A DNA stretch of 39,874 nt from contig JAFROK010000002.1 of assembly GCA_017429695.1 (NCBI GenBank), positions 1-39,874 of the forward strand. The letters run 5' to 3'. The translations under genes and the position numbers were made by a program. Each line of letters opens with the position of its first letter. Position 1 is the stretch's first letter. The notes under the pieces were generated by a model that saw nothing but the letters and a program-made list of their open reading frames with translations, was not told the origin of the DNA and searched no databases. Of the stretch, positions 1-7,310 are shown piece by piece. Source of the stretch: Clostridia bacterium (GTDB lineage: Bacteria > Bacillota > Clostridia > Christensenellales > Aristaeellaceae).

Positions 1-64
1 CGAGACCACTGAAGAAGTGGCACTAAAATCTTCCCCATTCGTTCCGTAGTTCAACAATAATTCA

Positions 65-1621
65 TCAAGCGGCTTTCAGGTTACCGAGCAGCCGCAAATC
101 CGAAAAAAGTGAGGAAAGGAGGGCATTATTCCCTGCGTTTTCCCTCTCATTTTCCCTTATCAGGTTGGCTATCCGTTTCAAATTCACCGCTATTGCAGTG
201 AATTTGGCTTGGAATGCCATACTTCGTAAGCCCCAGCCTCTGGCTCGGGCTAATCCATGGAAGCGTTTCATTTCAGCATTCTTCCATTCCTCGGCAGCAC
301 GTTTCTTGTATTTCTTCAGGAATTCAGGTGACTTCTGGCGCTGACTTTCCAGATAATAAGCGGGAGTGTTCTCTGAAATAATCAGTCGCCTGCCACCGCT
401 TTCCCTGCCCATGCATTCATCTCTGTGCGGGCAACTCTTGCAAACGTCTTTGTCGAAAGTGTAAGTAAAGAACAGAAAGCGTTGTCCTGGACTTAACTCC
501 CGTAACCGCTGCTTCTTTCTGACTGTCCGGTTTCCCATCCTGCAGAACCATTCGTCACTGTCTTTGTTGTATGAAAACAGCTCTTCATCGATATGGTAGG
601 TAACGGCACTAACCGGAATCACACTTTCAATCTTCTTTTTCTCCAGTTCGTCCAGAACATCTTTCCGGAAATATGCTTTATCTCCTGTTACGGCTTCTAC
701 TTTCACTCCCGCCTCTTCTGTCCGCTCAAGGAGATTGGAGAACTCTGTCCCGTCCACATACGCTCCGTCATGGACATCTACCGCTGTAATGATCCGCTCA
801 TCCGTAGTCATGGTGTACTCAGTCTTGTATCCGAAGAACGAATCTGTCTTGGACTTATATCCGACTCTGGCATCCGGATCTACCAGTGAACGCAGTCCCT
901 TCTGGAGAATGAACTTCTCATCTGAAAGGATGTCCCTTACTTCTTCAATGATTCCTTTGGTGACAGGTCCGGCATGAGGTTCTGCCGCCTCAACGGTTTG
1001 CTCCAGATACTCCTTCATGACCCGCTTGGCTTCCTTGTGGTCCTCGATGTCCTTGTATTCCGGAATATTTGCATTGATGCCATTCGGAAGTCTTCCGTCA
1101 TGATCCGCTTCCAGTGCCGCGAAAATCTTGGCAGCCAGATGTTTCATGATCCGTTCAGGAACTAGTTTCTTACAGTTGGCTTCGGTATGGGTAGCATCCA
1201 CTGCAAGAGTCGTACCCTTAATGATTCCTTTTTCAACACACTGGCGGACGATCTCTGTAAGGATTTCATCCAGAGATATGTCTTTTAGCCGCTGTGTCCT
1301 GAACTTAGCCAACAAGCTCGGATCCGGAAGCGGGTCATCCGGATTCAATCCTAAGAACCAGAGGTAAGCCAGATTGCAGTTGGCTTCCTCAATGACCTTG
1401 ACATCTGAAAGGTTATACAGCCTTTCGAGAATGCACAGTTTGGCCATGAGTTCCGGCTCTTTAGCTGGCCTGCCAAACGTTGCGCAGTAGCTGTCAGCTA
1501 ACAGTTCGTTGATGAAGCTGAAGTCGACAGCACCAGCAATCCGTTTCAGCAGATGATCTTCCGGGATCCTGTCATACAAGACTGTGAAGAAGTTTGTCTG
1601 GCTCTGATTCGGTCGAAGCAT
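65..1621 (-). CDS. IS1182-family transposase
   Basis: This 518-residue protein is a DDE transposase that would cut and join the ends of the surrounding element. The N-terminal part resembles the DUF772-type domain found in IS1182/IS5-like transposases (about residues 15-120). The first catalytic Asp is probably D142, in a TLAVDATHTEAN segment. A second lies in VTGDKAYF, in the middle of the protein. The C-terminal region has a CxxC-type cysteine patch (CKSCPHRDEC) and the conserved ARGWGLRSM segment, as in the DDE_Tnp_1_6 family. The length is normal for the family and I see no frameshift, so it may be active. It is the only gene in the element. Family assignment is from sequence memory; the exact IS name is unknown. 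Confidence 0.9.
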   Translation of the reverse strand: MLRPNQSQTNFFTVLYDRIPEDHLLKRIAGAVDFSFINELLADSYCATFGRPAKEPELMAKLCILERLYNLSDVKVIEEANCNLAYLWFLGLNPDDPLPDPSLLAKFRTQRLKDISLDEILTEIVRQCVEKGIIKGTTLAVDATHTEANCKKLVPERIMKHLAAKIFAALEADHDGRLPNGINANIPEYKDIEDHKEAKRVMKEYLEQTVEAAEPHAGPVTKGIIEEVRDILSDEKFILQKGLRSLVDPDARVGYKSKTDSFFGYKTEYTMTTDERIITAVDVHDGAYVDGTEFSNLLERTEEAGVKVEAVTGDKAYFRKDVLDELEKKKIESVIPVSAVTYHIDEELFSYNKDSDEWFCRMGNRTVRKKQRLRELSPGQRFLFFTYTFDKDVCKSCPHRDECMGRESGGRRLIISENTPAYYLESQRQKSPEFLKKYKKRAAEEWKNAEMKRFHGLARARGWGLRSMAFQAKFTAIAVNLKRIANLIRENERENAGNNALLSSLFSDLRLLGNLKAA

Positions 1622-1651
1622 CTTGGTATTTTCCTCTCATTTGATGCTTCT

Positions 1652-1680
1652 ATTATACCATTAAACCCGTTGATTTTAAA
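1652..1680 (-). promoter_or_regulatory. Promoter of the IS transposase
   Basis: On the minus strand, TATAAT (1652-1657) is preceded by TGG, giving an extended -10. TTTAAA (1675-1680) lies 17 nt further upstream. It sits about 30 bp before the transposase start. Confidence 0.5.
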
Positions 1681-1756
1681 GGAACAGAGGGCTTCCGAGG
1701 TGTACTGAAATTGTTTTTGGCTACCACTTCCTTTGCTAGACTTTTTCAGTGGTCTC

Positions 1757-1820
1757 GGACAGTTCTTCCCGTTCCGGCCGAACACGTAACGGGAAAAACC
1801 GTCCCCTTCGTTCCGGGAGT
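1757..1820 (+). repeat. Family A palindromic repeat, copy A1 (interrupted by the IS)
   Basis: 1757-1804 runs from GGACAGTT to ACCGTCC, with an inner stem TTCCCGTT/AACGGGAA around a GGCCGAAC loop. The same pattern occurs at 6156-6205 and 17532-17583. In those copies an outer stem flanks the element (CGGAACGG/CCGTTCCG and GTGGAAC/GTTCCAC). Here the right outer arm (CGTTCCGGGA, about 1808-1817) is present, but the left one has been displaced by the insertion sequence. Confidence 0.75.
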
Positions 1821-1852
1821 TGAATCCGGTGGGTTTTTTACAAGGAGAAACG

Positions 1853-2317
1853 ATGAGCGGTAAGAGCAAACGCTTTGGAGAAGTTATTCGGTTCTGTATT
1901 ACCGGTGGGGTATGCTTTTTAATTGAATTGGTGGCTTTGAAGTTATTACGGGATGTTATTGGACTGGGAAATCTGACAGCCGGGACTTTCAATTATGGCA
2001 CGTTGATTGCGACGGCGATTGCTTTTATTATTTCCGTGATCGTCAATTACCTGCTTTGTGTTAGATGGGTTTTTGAAGGAGCAAAGAACCAGGGAGACAG
2101 GCAGAAGGCAGGATTCCTGATTACAAGCGTATTGGGATTATTGCTGAATGTGGCACTGATGTGGGTATTCGGGAAACTGTTTGGAGAGGATCAGATTGTT
2201 TTTACGGTATTATCATTTGAAGTGAAGATGTATCTGATCAGCAAGACCATTGCAACCATTATTGTGATGATATGGAACTATTTCACTAAGAGGTGGATTT
2301 TAAAAGGAGGAAGGTAA
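1853..2317 (+). CDS. GtrA-like small membrane protein
   Basis: This 154-residue protein has four predicted membrane spans: roughly residues 13-33, 41-67, 84-105 and 124-147. It ends in a basic WNYFTKRWILKGGR tail. Spacing and composition fit the GtrA/DPMS family, small proteins often thought to flip or handle polyprenyl-linked sugars for surface polysaccharides. The start ATG at 1853 follows CAAGGAG with 5 nt spacing. The gene is noticeably AT-richer than rfbA, which suggests acquisition. It lies just downstream of the IS, and its stop is followed within 2 bp by a family E repeat. The neighbour rfbA supports a polysaccharide role; the substrate is unknown. Confidence 0.8.
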   Translation: MSGKSKRFGEVIRFCITGGVCFLIELVALKLLRDVIGLGNLTAGTFNYGTLIATAIAFIISVIVNYLLCVRWVFEGAKNQGDRQKAGFLITSVLGLLLNVALMWVFGKLFGEDQIVFTVLSFEVKMYLISKTIATIIVMIWNYFTKRWILKGGR

Positions 2318-2319
2318 GA

Positions 2320-2525
2320 TTTCGCGGCTGCGGCCCAAGGAATCGCGCGCGCACCGCGGCCGGTGAATCCAACACACAATCGGCCTTCATCCGCCACTGG
2401 CGGCGGCCGTTATGTGCAGCTCGCGCACCGCGCACGGCAGGACCAAGGCTTAGCTCTGCATGTGATCCGTTACCCGGAACGAGTTCCGGACGGATCATCA
2501 TCCGATCGCCCTGGACCTTCGGTGG
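2320..2525 (+). repeat. Family E repeat, long composite copy E1
   Basis: It begins TTTCGCGGCTGCGG and ends GATCGCCCTGGACCTTCGG. Two extra hairpins are built in. One is CGGCC...GGCCG enclosing CCGCCA/TGGCGG at about 2380-2413. The other is GATCCG/CGGATC enclosing CCGGAAC/GTTCCGG at about 2463-2496. It fills the gap between the GtrA-like gene and rfbA. Confidence 0.8.
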
Positions 2526-2574
2526 AAATACCCTTTACTAAACGATAGATTCAACAAAGAGGAGGAATGAGAAC

Positions 2575-3462
2575 ATGAAAGGCATTATTCTGGCGGGAGG
2601 CGCGGGAACACGGTTATATCCTTTGACGAAGGTGACAAGCAAACAGCTTTTACCTATCTATGACAAGCCGATGGTTTATTATCCCCTGAGCACTTTGATG
2701 CTGGCGGGGATTAAGGATATTCTGATTATCTCCACGCCGCTGGATACGCCGCGGTTTGAGGCTTTACTCGGGGACGGGAGCCAGTTCGGGATTAACCTGA
2801 GCTACAAGGTGCAGCCTTCTCCGGACGGACTGGCGCAGGCTTTTATCCTGGGCGAGGAGTTTCTGGCGGGCGAAGCCGGGGCGATGGTGCTCGGGGATAA
2901 CATCTTCTACGGGAATGGATTCCGGAAGATGCTGCGGGCGGCCGTCGAGAACGCGGAGCAGAACGGACGGGCGACGGTTTTCGGATACTATGTGCCGGAT
3001 CCGGAGCGGTTCGGGGTTGTGGATTTTGACGAGAACGGGAAGGCTTTGAGCATTGAGGAGAAGCCGAAGGAGCCGAAGAGCAACTATGCTGTGACCGGGC
3101 TGTATTTCTATCCGAACGACGTGGCAAAGCGGGCGAATGCGGTGAAGCCTTCCGCACGGGGAGAGCTGGAGATTACGACGCTGAACGAGATGTACCTGGA
3201 TGACGGGCTGCTGGATGTGCAGCTGCTGGGGCGAGGGTTCGCATGGCTGGATACGGGAACGATGCAGAGCCTGCTGGAGGCCGCGGAATTTGTGGAGATG
3301 ATTCAGAGCCGGCAGGGGATTACGATTTCTGCGCCGGAGGAGATTGCGTTTATTAATGGCTGGGTTGATAAGGAAGGGCTGTTGAAGAGCGCCGAGATGT
3401 ATGGTAAGAGTCCGTATGGCGAGCATTTAAGAGCAGTGGCTGAAGGCAAAGTTAAGTATTAA
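2575..3462 (+). CDS. rfbA: Glucose-1-phosphate thymidylyltransferase (RmlA/RfbA)
   Basis: The 295-residue enzyme couples dTTP and glucose-1-phosphate to give dTDP-glucose, the first step of dTDP-rhamnose and related sugar nucleotides. The nucleotide-binding signature [11 protein letters not shown] is at residues 8-18, followed by the [18 protein letters not shown] segment. The metal-binding VLGDNIFYG and the sugar-binding EEKP and LDTGT segments are all present. Length matches the family (about 290). The start ATG has a good AGGAGG about 8 nt upstream. No rfbB, rfbC or rfbD lies next to it, so the rest of the pathway must be elsewhere. It sits between two repeat-filled gaps (families E and B). 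Confidence 0.95.
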   Translation: MKGIILAGGAGTRLYPLTKVTSKQLLPIYDKPMVYYPLSTLMLAGIKDILIISTPLDTPRFEALLGDGSQFGINLSYKVQPSPDGLAQAFILGEEFLAGEAGAMVLGDNIFYGNGFRKMLRAAVENAEQNGRATVFGYYVPDPERFGVVDFDENGKALSIEEKPKEPKSNYAVTGLYFYPNDVAKRANAVKPSARGELEITTLNEMYLDDGLLDVQLLGRGFAWLDTGTMQSLLEAAEFVEMIQSRQGITISAPEEIAFINGWVDKEGLLKSAEMYGKSPYGEHLRAVAEGKVKY

Positions 3463-3471
3463 GACGTTGTG

Positions 3472-3728
3472 GGCTTGGCCCGGAACCGGGAATTCCGCCG
3501 AAGGCACGTCTCGCGCCTACGGTTTTGGCGTAGCGGTTCTAAGCTCTGACTTCGCTGGCGCTCGTCAATCACTAAGAACCGACGCCAAAACAGTATCCGC
3601 AACCTCAATGGTCGCAACTCCCCACTGGGGAGCTTGCTCCCTTTCGGTTGACCTCACCTCTGACGAAATTTCCGCCACTGGCGGTCGTCAGAGGTTCGCC
3701 CTTCGGTCGGAACACCCGGTCCCAGGCC
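3472..3728 (+). repeat. Family B long hairpin, copy B1, carrying a nested family C insertion
   Basis: The outer arms are a GGCCCGGaaCCGGG-like left arm and CCCGGTCCCAGGCC on the right, with GCCGAAGG/CCTTCGGT inside. The core is GTTTTGGCGT...ACGCCAAAAC around AGCGGTTCTAAG/CTAAGAACCG. Compared with copies at 15767 and 39713, this one has 104 extra bases (3596-3699) between CAGTA and CCTTCGGT. That extra block is family C. Confidence 0.85.
3596..3699 (+). repeat. Family C module, copy C1, nested in B1
   Basis: The module runs from CCGCAACCTCAAT to GTCGTCAGAGGTTCGC. It contains the hairpin CCTCTGACGA/TCGTCAGAGG enclosing CCGCCA/TGGCGG, plus a smaller ACTCCCCA/TGGGGAGC hairpin. A second copy stands alone at about 8796-8897. 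The uninterrupted B copies serve as empty sites. Confidence 0.8.
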
Positions 3729-3797
3729 GAAAAAACAGCCGAGGGTTTACCAGCAGAACCAAAGTTATCGGACGATCTTAGGAGAAGGGGAAAAGTA

Positions 3798-4298
3798 ATG
3801 TTTGCGTATTGCCTGTTCTGCCAGACGCAGCGGTGCTCGCGGATTGCGCAGCTATTGGAGATCAAGGGGCTGAACAGGGCTTTTTCTCCCAAGATTATGC
3901 AGAAGCAGCGGGTTAAAGGGGAAAACAAGACGAAGTATGTGGACCTGCTGCCGGGATATGTTTTCGCTTTTACGGAAGAGAAGCTGGTGGATTATTCCGT
4001 ATTCTGGGGAATTGACGGGGTGATCCGGAAGGTCGGGTGCGCGGACGAGTGGTATGAGCTGCAGGGAGCGGACCGGGAGTTTGCTTTTTCGCTGATGGAA
4101 AAAGGCGGGGTTGTCGGCGGGATGAAGATTGTGAAGGTCGGCGACCAGGTGACGCTGGAGGATCCGCTGTTTGCGAACAGCCAGGGGAAGGTTACGCAGG
4201 TGGATTATCGGAAGGAGCGGGCACGCGTTGATTTTGTGTTCAGAGGGAATGCATGTCATACATGGGTGGCGTTAGAGGACGTTAAGAAGAAGGACTAA
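3798..4298 (+). CDS. NusG paralogue (LoaP-like antiterminator)
   Basis: The 166-residue protein has an N-terminal NGN domain (about residues 1-105, beginning MFAYCLFCQTQ and including the LPGYVF segment) and a C-terminal KOW domain (about 112-166, with the GDQVTLEDPLFANSQGKV turn). This is the NusG/Spt5 architecture. Housekeeping NusG normally sits beside secE and rplK; this copy sits beside polysaccharide genes, as specialised paralogues such as LoaP do. Those bind the elongating polymerase and let it read through terminators in long surface-polysaccharide operons. ATG at 3798 follows GGAGAAGGGG with 7 nt spacing. A LoaP role is inferred from context; the domain assignment is firm. Confidence 0.8.
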   Translation: MFAYCLFCQTQRCSRIAQLLEIKGLNRAFSPKIMQKQRVKGENKTKYVDLLPGYVFAFTEEKLVDYSVFWGIDGVIRKVGCADEWYELQGADREFAFSLMEKGGVVGGMKIVKVGDQVTLEDPLFANSQGKVTQVDYRKERARVDFVFRGNACHTWVALEDVKKKD

Positions 4299-4310
4299 AT
4301 TAAGCGCGTG

Positions 4311-4360
4311 CGCCCCGGGCTGCCTCAGCGTTGTGGATTTAATTACAGAACCAAAGGGTA
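4311..4360 (+). repeat. Family D repeat (solo right end of family B), copy D1
   Basis: CCCCGGGCTGCCT followed by a short spacer, TTGTGGATTTA and CAGAACCAAAGG. The same string follows the right arm of B2 (15911-15955) and occurs alone at 17463-17500 and 34871-34915. It probably is a remnant of a family B element. It occupies the short gap before the response regulator gene. Confidence 0.6.
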
Positions 4361-4389
4361 CCGTTCCTACGGGAGAGACAGAGGAGAGT

Positions 4390-5979
4390 ATGTATCAGAT
4401 ATTTGTGGTGGAGGATGAGCTGCTGATCCGGGAGAGTATCCGGCATACCATTGAGGGGATGAAGGGGCCTTACGCTTTCTGCGGGGAGGCTTCCGACGGG
4501 GAAATGGCCCTGAGCATGATGCAGGACCTGATGCCGGATATTCTGCTGACGGACATCCGGATGCCGTTCCTGGATGGGTTCGGTTTGATTTCCCATGCCC
4601 GGGCGATGATGCCCTGGCTGAAGATTGCGATTATCAGCGGATACGGGGAATTTGAGTATGCCCAGAAGGCGATTACGCTGGGGGTGGACCAGTACCTGCT
4701 GAAACCGGTGCGGCCGGCGGACCTGACGAAGGCCATTGAGGAAATGGCGGAGCGGATTGAGAAGGAACGGAACGCGACGGGAACCGCGCGGCAGGACGGG
4801 TTTGACCAGGGGGAAGTGAACCGGGTCATGACCCTGCAGTTTACGCGGGAACTGCTCTTTGGCGGGACGGATACCGGGGAACTGCTGGAGCAGGCCCGGT
4901 CGCTGAACCTGGACATTGTGCGGCCGCACTACCTGACAGCGGTGTGCTCCTTTGACCAGCAGAACCCGGACACGGGACGGATACGGAACATTGTGCAGCA
5001 GGTGATGAAGAACGAGACGGACATGCTGTATGTATTCACAGCGGCGGACCAGATGGCGCTGCTGGTTTGCGGAAACGACGAGGAGGCACTGAACGAGCGG
5101 GTATACTGGCTGATGAACATCCTGCGGCACGAGCTGCGGGAGGTTTGCCCGGTGATTACGGCGGTGGTCGGGAACTGCGCCCACCGGCTGGGGGAAATCA
5201 GCGAGACATACAAAGCGGCCGCCAGCCTGCTGCGGCAGGTGGATGGCGTGAGCCCGGGGCAGATTATCAACATCGGGGATACGGCGCAGATTACGGAGAA
5301 CATCGTCACATCCAGCGGGCCGTTCGGCGAGGAATTCGGGCAGAAGATTATGCAGGCGAAGGCGGCGGAGATTCCGGCACTATTGGATGAGGTGATGGAA
5401 TCGCCGGAGTGCGGGCAGTTTGAAAGCATGCTGATGCGGTATTACGGGCTGATTTACCTGATGAAGATTGCGGTGCAGATCATCGTCAGGAATGGCCGGG
5501 GCGGGACGGACGCGAAGGACGCAGCGGCACAGCTGAGCAGCCAGTATGATATCTTTGTGGCGTCCGGGAAGAAGGATACGTTCCGGAAGACGGCGGAGGA
5601 GCTGCTGACGGCGGCAATCAACGCACGGCAGGAAGCGCCGGCGGAGATGAAATACAGCCATGTGATCAGCCGGGCGGAGAAATATGTGAAGGAGAATTTC
5701 AGGGATCCGAATATATCGCTGATCAGCGTGGCGCAGCATGTTGGGATGAGCGCGGCGCATTTCAGCACGGTGTTTTCGCAGACGACGGGGAGGCCGTTTA
5801 TTCATTACCTGACCGGGATGAGGATTGAGCAGGCGAAGGAACTGCTGAAGACGACGAATATGAAGCTGGCGGATATCGCGATGGAGATTGGGTATAATGA
5901 GCCGAATTATTTTAGTCATGTTTTTCGGAAGACTACGGGGATGACGCCGAAGGAGTATCGGACCAAGGAAGGGGTTTAG
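4390..5979 (+). CDS. Response regulator, YesN type (receiver plus AraC-family HTH)
   Basis: The 529-residue protein has an N-terminal receiver domain (residues 1-120). It carries the acidic pair E8/D9, the phosphorylation site D55 in LLTDIRMP, and K105 in YLLKPV. The long middle region (about 130-420) is poorly conserved, as usual in YesN proteins. The C-terminal AraC/XylS DNA-binding domain (about 430-529) has two HTH units, the second in ADIAMEIGYNEPNYFSHVF. The ATG at 4390 is chosen for its AGGAGAGT site. A matching YesM kinase and a sugar-binding lipoprotein lie convergently at 6306-8770. The natural target is the sugar importer starting at 9306. Confidence 0.92.
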   Translation: MYQIFVVEDELLIRESIRHTIEGMKGPYAFCGEASDGEMALSMMQDLMPDILLTDIRMPFLDGFGLISHARAMMPWLKIAIISGYGEFEYAQKAITLGVDQYLLKPVRPADLTKAIEEMAERIEKERNATGTARQDGFDQGEVNRVMTLQFTRELLFGGTDTGELLEQARSLNLDIVRPHYLTAVCSFDQQNPDTGRIRNIVQQVMKNETDMLYVFTAADQMALLVCGNDEEALNERVYWLMNILRHELREVCPVITAVVGNCAHRLGEISETYKAAASLLRQVDGVSPGQIINIGDTAQITENIVTSSGPFGEEFGQKIMQAKAAEIPALLDEVMESPECGQFESMLMRYYGLIYLMKIAVQIIVRNGRGGTDAKDAAAQLSSQYDIFVASGKKDTFRKTAEELLTAAINARQEAPAEMKYSHVISRAEKYVKENFRDPNISLISVAQHVGMSAAHFSTVFSQTTGRPFIHYLTGMRIEQAKELLKTTNMKLADIAMEIGYNEPNYFSHVFRKTTGMTPKEYRTKEGV

Positions 5980-5990
5980 GCTTCAGGCGG

Positions 5991-6071
5991 AGGAGATCCT
6001 TGCTCTGCATGTGATTTGTTACCCAAATCACAGATTTGGACAAATCATCATTGCTTCGCTCAGGATGACAG
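5991..6071 (+). repeat. Family F repeat, copy F1, with an embedded covarying hairpin
   Basis: It begins AGATCCTTGCTCTG and ends GCTTCGCTCAGGATGACA, close to a string seen again at 37725-37750. Inside is GATTTG/CAAATC enclosing CCAAATC/GATTTGG, the same fold as the loop hairpins of E1 and E9 with different bases. Confidence 0.6.
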
Positions 6072-6142
6072 GCAGGCGAGTGCTTTTGAAATGAAGTTTG
6101 TAGGTGTTGTGCAGAACCAAGAAGGGTAGTCGAATTGCGGGG

Positions 6143-6217
6143 GCGGAACGGGAAAGGGACAGTTCTTTTCGTTCCGGCCGAACACGTAACGAAAAAAACC
6201 GTCCCTCCGTTCCGCGG
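6143..6217 (+). repeat. Family A palindromic repeat, copy A2 (intact)
   Basis: The outer stem CGGAACGG (6144-6151)/CCGTTCCG (6207-6214) encloses GGGACAGTT...ACCGTCCC (6156-6205). The inner stem is TTCGTT/AACGAA. It lies between the convergent regulator and lipoprotein genes. Confidence 0.8.
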
Positions 6218-6251
6218 GCATGCTCCTATGGGTATTCTGCAGAATTGGGGG

Positions 6252-6305
6252 ATTTCGCGGCTGCGGCCGCGACCAGGGCTTTCCGATCGCCCTGGACCTT
6301 CGGGG
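6252..6305 (+). repeat. Family E repeat, minimal copy E2
   Basis: The minimal form has two hairpins: CGCGGC-TGCG-GCCGCG, then CCAGGGC-TTTCCGATC-GCCCTGG, ending ACCTTCGGGG. It abuts the 3' end of the lipoprotein gene (stop at 6306). Confidence 0.85.
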
Positions 6306-7310
6306 TCAGTAACCTCTAGTGGAAATAAGTTCTTCTGTTAAGTTATCCTGGGAGAAGGCGGTTTCTTCTACGTAGGTGTATTTGGGTGGGGTTTTGCCTT
6401 CTTTCAGCTGTTCTATGAGGTTTTTCACTCGGGGACCGTGGAGGGGGTTGCATTCCACGTCGTAGGCTATTTCTCCCTTGAGGACCAGGCGGAGGGCTGT
6501 GCTGGCAGCATCGAAGGAGATTATATAGACATCTTTGCCGGGAGTCAGGCCGGCTTTTTTTAATGCGTCGATGGCGCCGTAGGACATATTGTCGTTTTCG
6601 GAATAGATTACATTGATGGTATTGCCGGAGCGGTCCAGGAGGCCTTTTTCAATGACCTCCTCGACTAACTCCTGGCCTTTGGCCTGGGTGAAATCGCCGG
6701 ACTGGCGGAAGGCGAGGGTCCAGTTATCATGGGCTTTGAGGCCTTCATCCAGGCCTTCGGTGCGGCCGATCTGGGCGGAGGAACCTATATTGCCCTGGAG
6801 GTGGATGATATTCAGGGGTTGATCGGCGAAGGTTTTTTCCATCCATTCGACGGCGGTTTTGCCTTCCTGGCGGAAGTCGCTGCCGACCCAGCAGGTGAAG
6901 AGGCTTTCATCCTCAATTTCGATCATGCGGTCCACGATGATGACCGGGATGCCGGAATCCCGGACGCGGGAAAGTATCGTTTCCCAGCCGCGCTCGGTGG
7001 TCGGGGCGAGGACGATATAATCCACGCCCTGGTTGATGAATTTATAGAGATCCACGATTTGCTGCTCCTGCTTCTGCTGGGCATAGCGGAGGTCCAGGCG
7101 GTAGCCGTTTTCAGCGGAAAGGGCGCTTTCCATGCTGGCGGTATTGGCCACGCGCCAGTCGCTCTCGGTGCCGACCTGGGAGAAGCCGACGGAGATCAGC
7201 TTTTCCTCCGGGGCAGGGGGTTCCTGCGGGGCGGTGGAGCAGGCGGAGAGGCAGAGCAGGAGGCTGAGGAGCAGGGCAAAGCGCCCTGCTTTTTTTGCTT
7301 TACGGGTCAT
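6306..7310 (-). CDS. YtfQ-like sugar-binding lipoprotein (sensor component)
   Basis: The 334-residue protein has a lipoprotein signal peptide with the lipobox LSAC (Cys24), then a type 1 periplasmic-binding fold. Its VGFSQVGTESDWR, QQKQEQQI and GSSAQIGRTEG segments are very close to what I recall of E. coli YtfQ, the galactofuranose-binding protein. The gene overlaps the upstream histidine kinase by 4 nt (ATGA), so the two are translationally coupled. No permease or ATPase is adjacent. That pairing suggests it presents ligand to the kinase, as in XylFII-LytS systems, rather than feeding a transporter. Ligand identity is inferred. GGAGG lies about 10 nt before the ATG. Confidence 0.88.
   Translation of the reverse strand: MTRKAKKAGRFALLLSLLLCLSACSTAPQEPPAPEEKLISVGFSQVGTESDWRVANTASMESALSAENGYRLDLRYAQQKQEQQIVDLYKFINQGVDYIVLAPTTERGWETILSRVRDSGIPVIIVDRMIEIEDESLFTCWVGSDFRQEGKTAVEWMEKTFADQPLNIIHLQGNIGSSAQIGRTEGLDEGLKAHDNWTLAFRQSGDFTQAKGQELVEEVIEKGLLDRSGNTINVIYSENDNMSYGAIDALKKAGLTPGKDVYIISFDAASTALRLVLKGEIAYDVECNPLHGPRVKNLIEQLKEGKTPPKYTYVEETAFSQDNLTEELISTRGY
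7270..7296 (+). terminator. Terminator-like hairpin antisense to the lipoprotein gene
   Basis: AGCAGGGC/GCCCTGCT (8 bp, loop AAAGC) is followed directly by seven T residues on the plus strand. It lies inside the signal-peptide coding region of the minus-strand lipoprotein gene. It could stop antisense transcripts that read through from the regulator gene. Confidence 0.45.

Larger units (their letters stand above)
1..1757 (-). mobile_element. IS1182-family insertion sequence, complete or nearly so
   Basis: The left end (1-13) and the right end (1745-1757) are inverted copies of CGAGACCACTGAA, and the similarity continues for a few more bases. They bracket a single transposase gene on the minus strand. 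This is the layout of a simple insertion sequence. The base composition is more AT-rich than most of the window. The right end touches a family A palindromic repeat (1757-1804) whose outer left arm is missing, so the element appears to have inserted into that repeat. No target duplication can be checked because the window starts at the left end. Confidence 0.85.

Noticed and set aside
3467-3781. Short open frame after rfbA
   Set aside because: It consists entirely of family B and C hairpin sequence.
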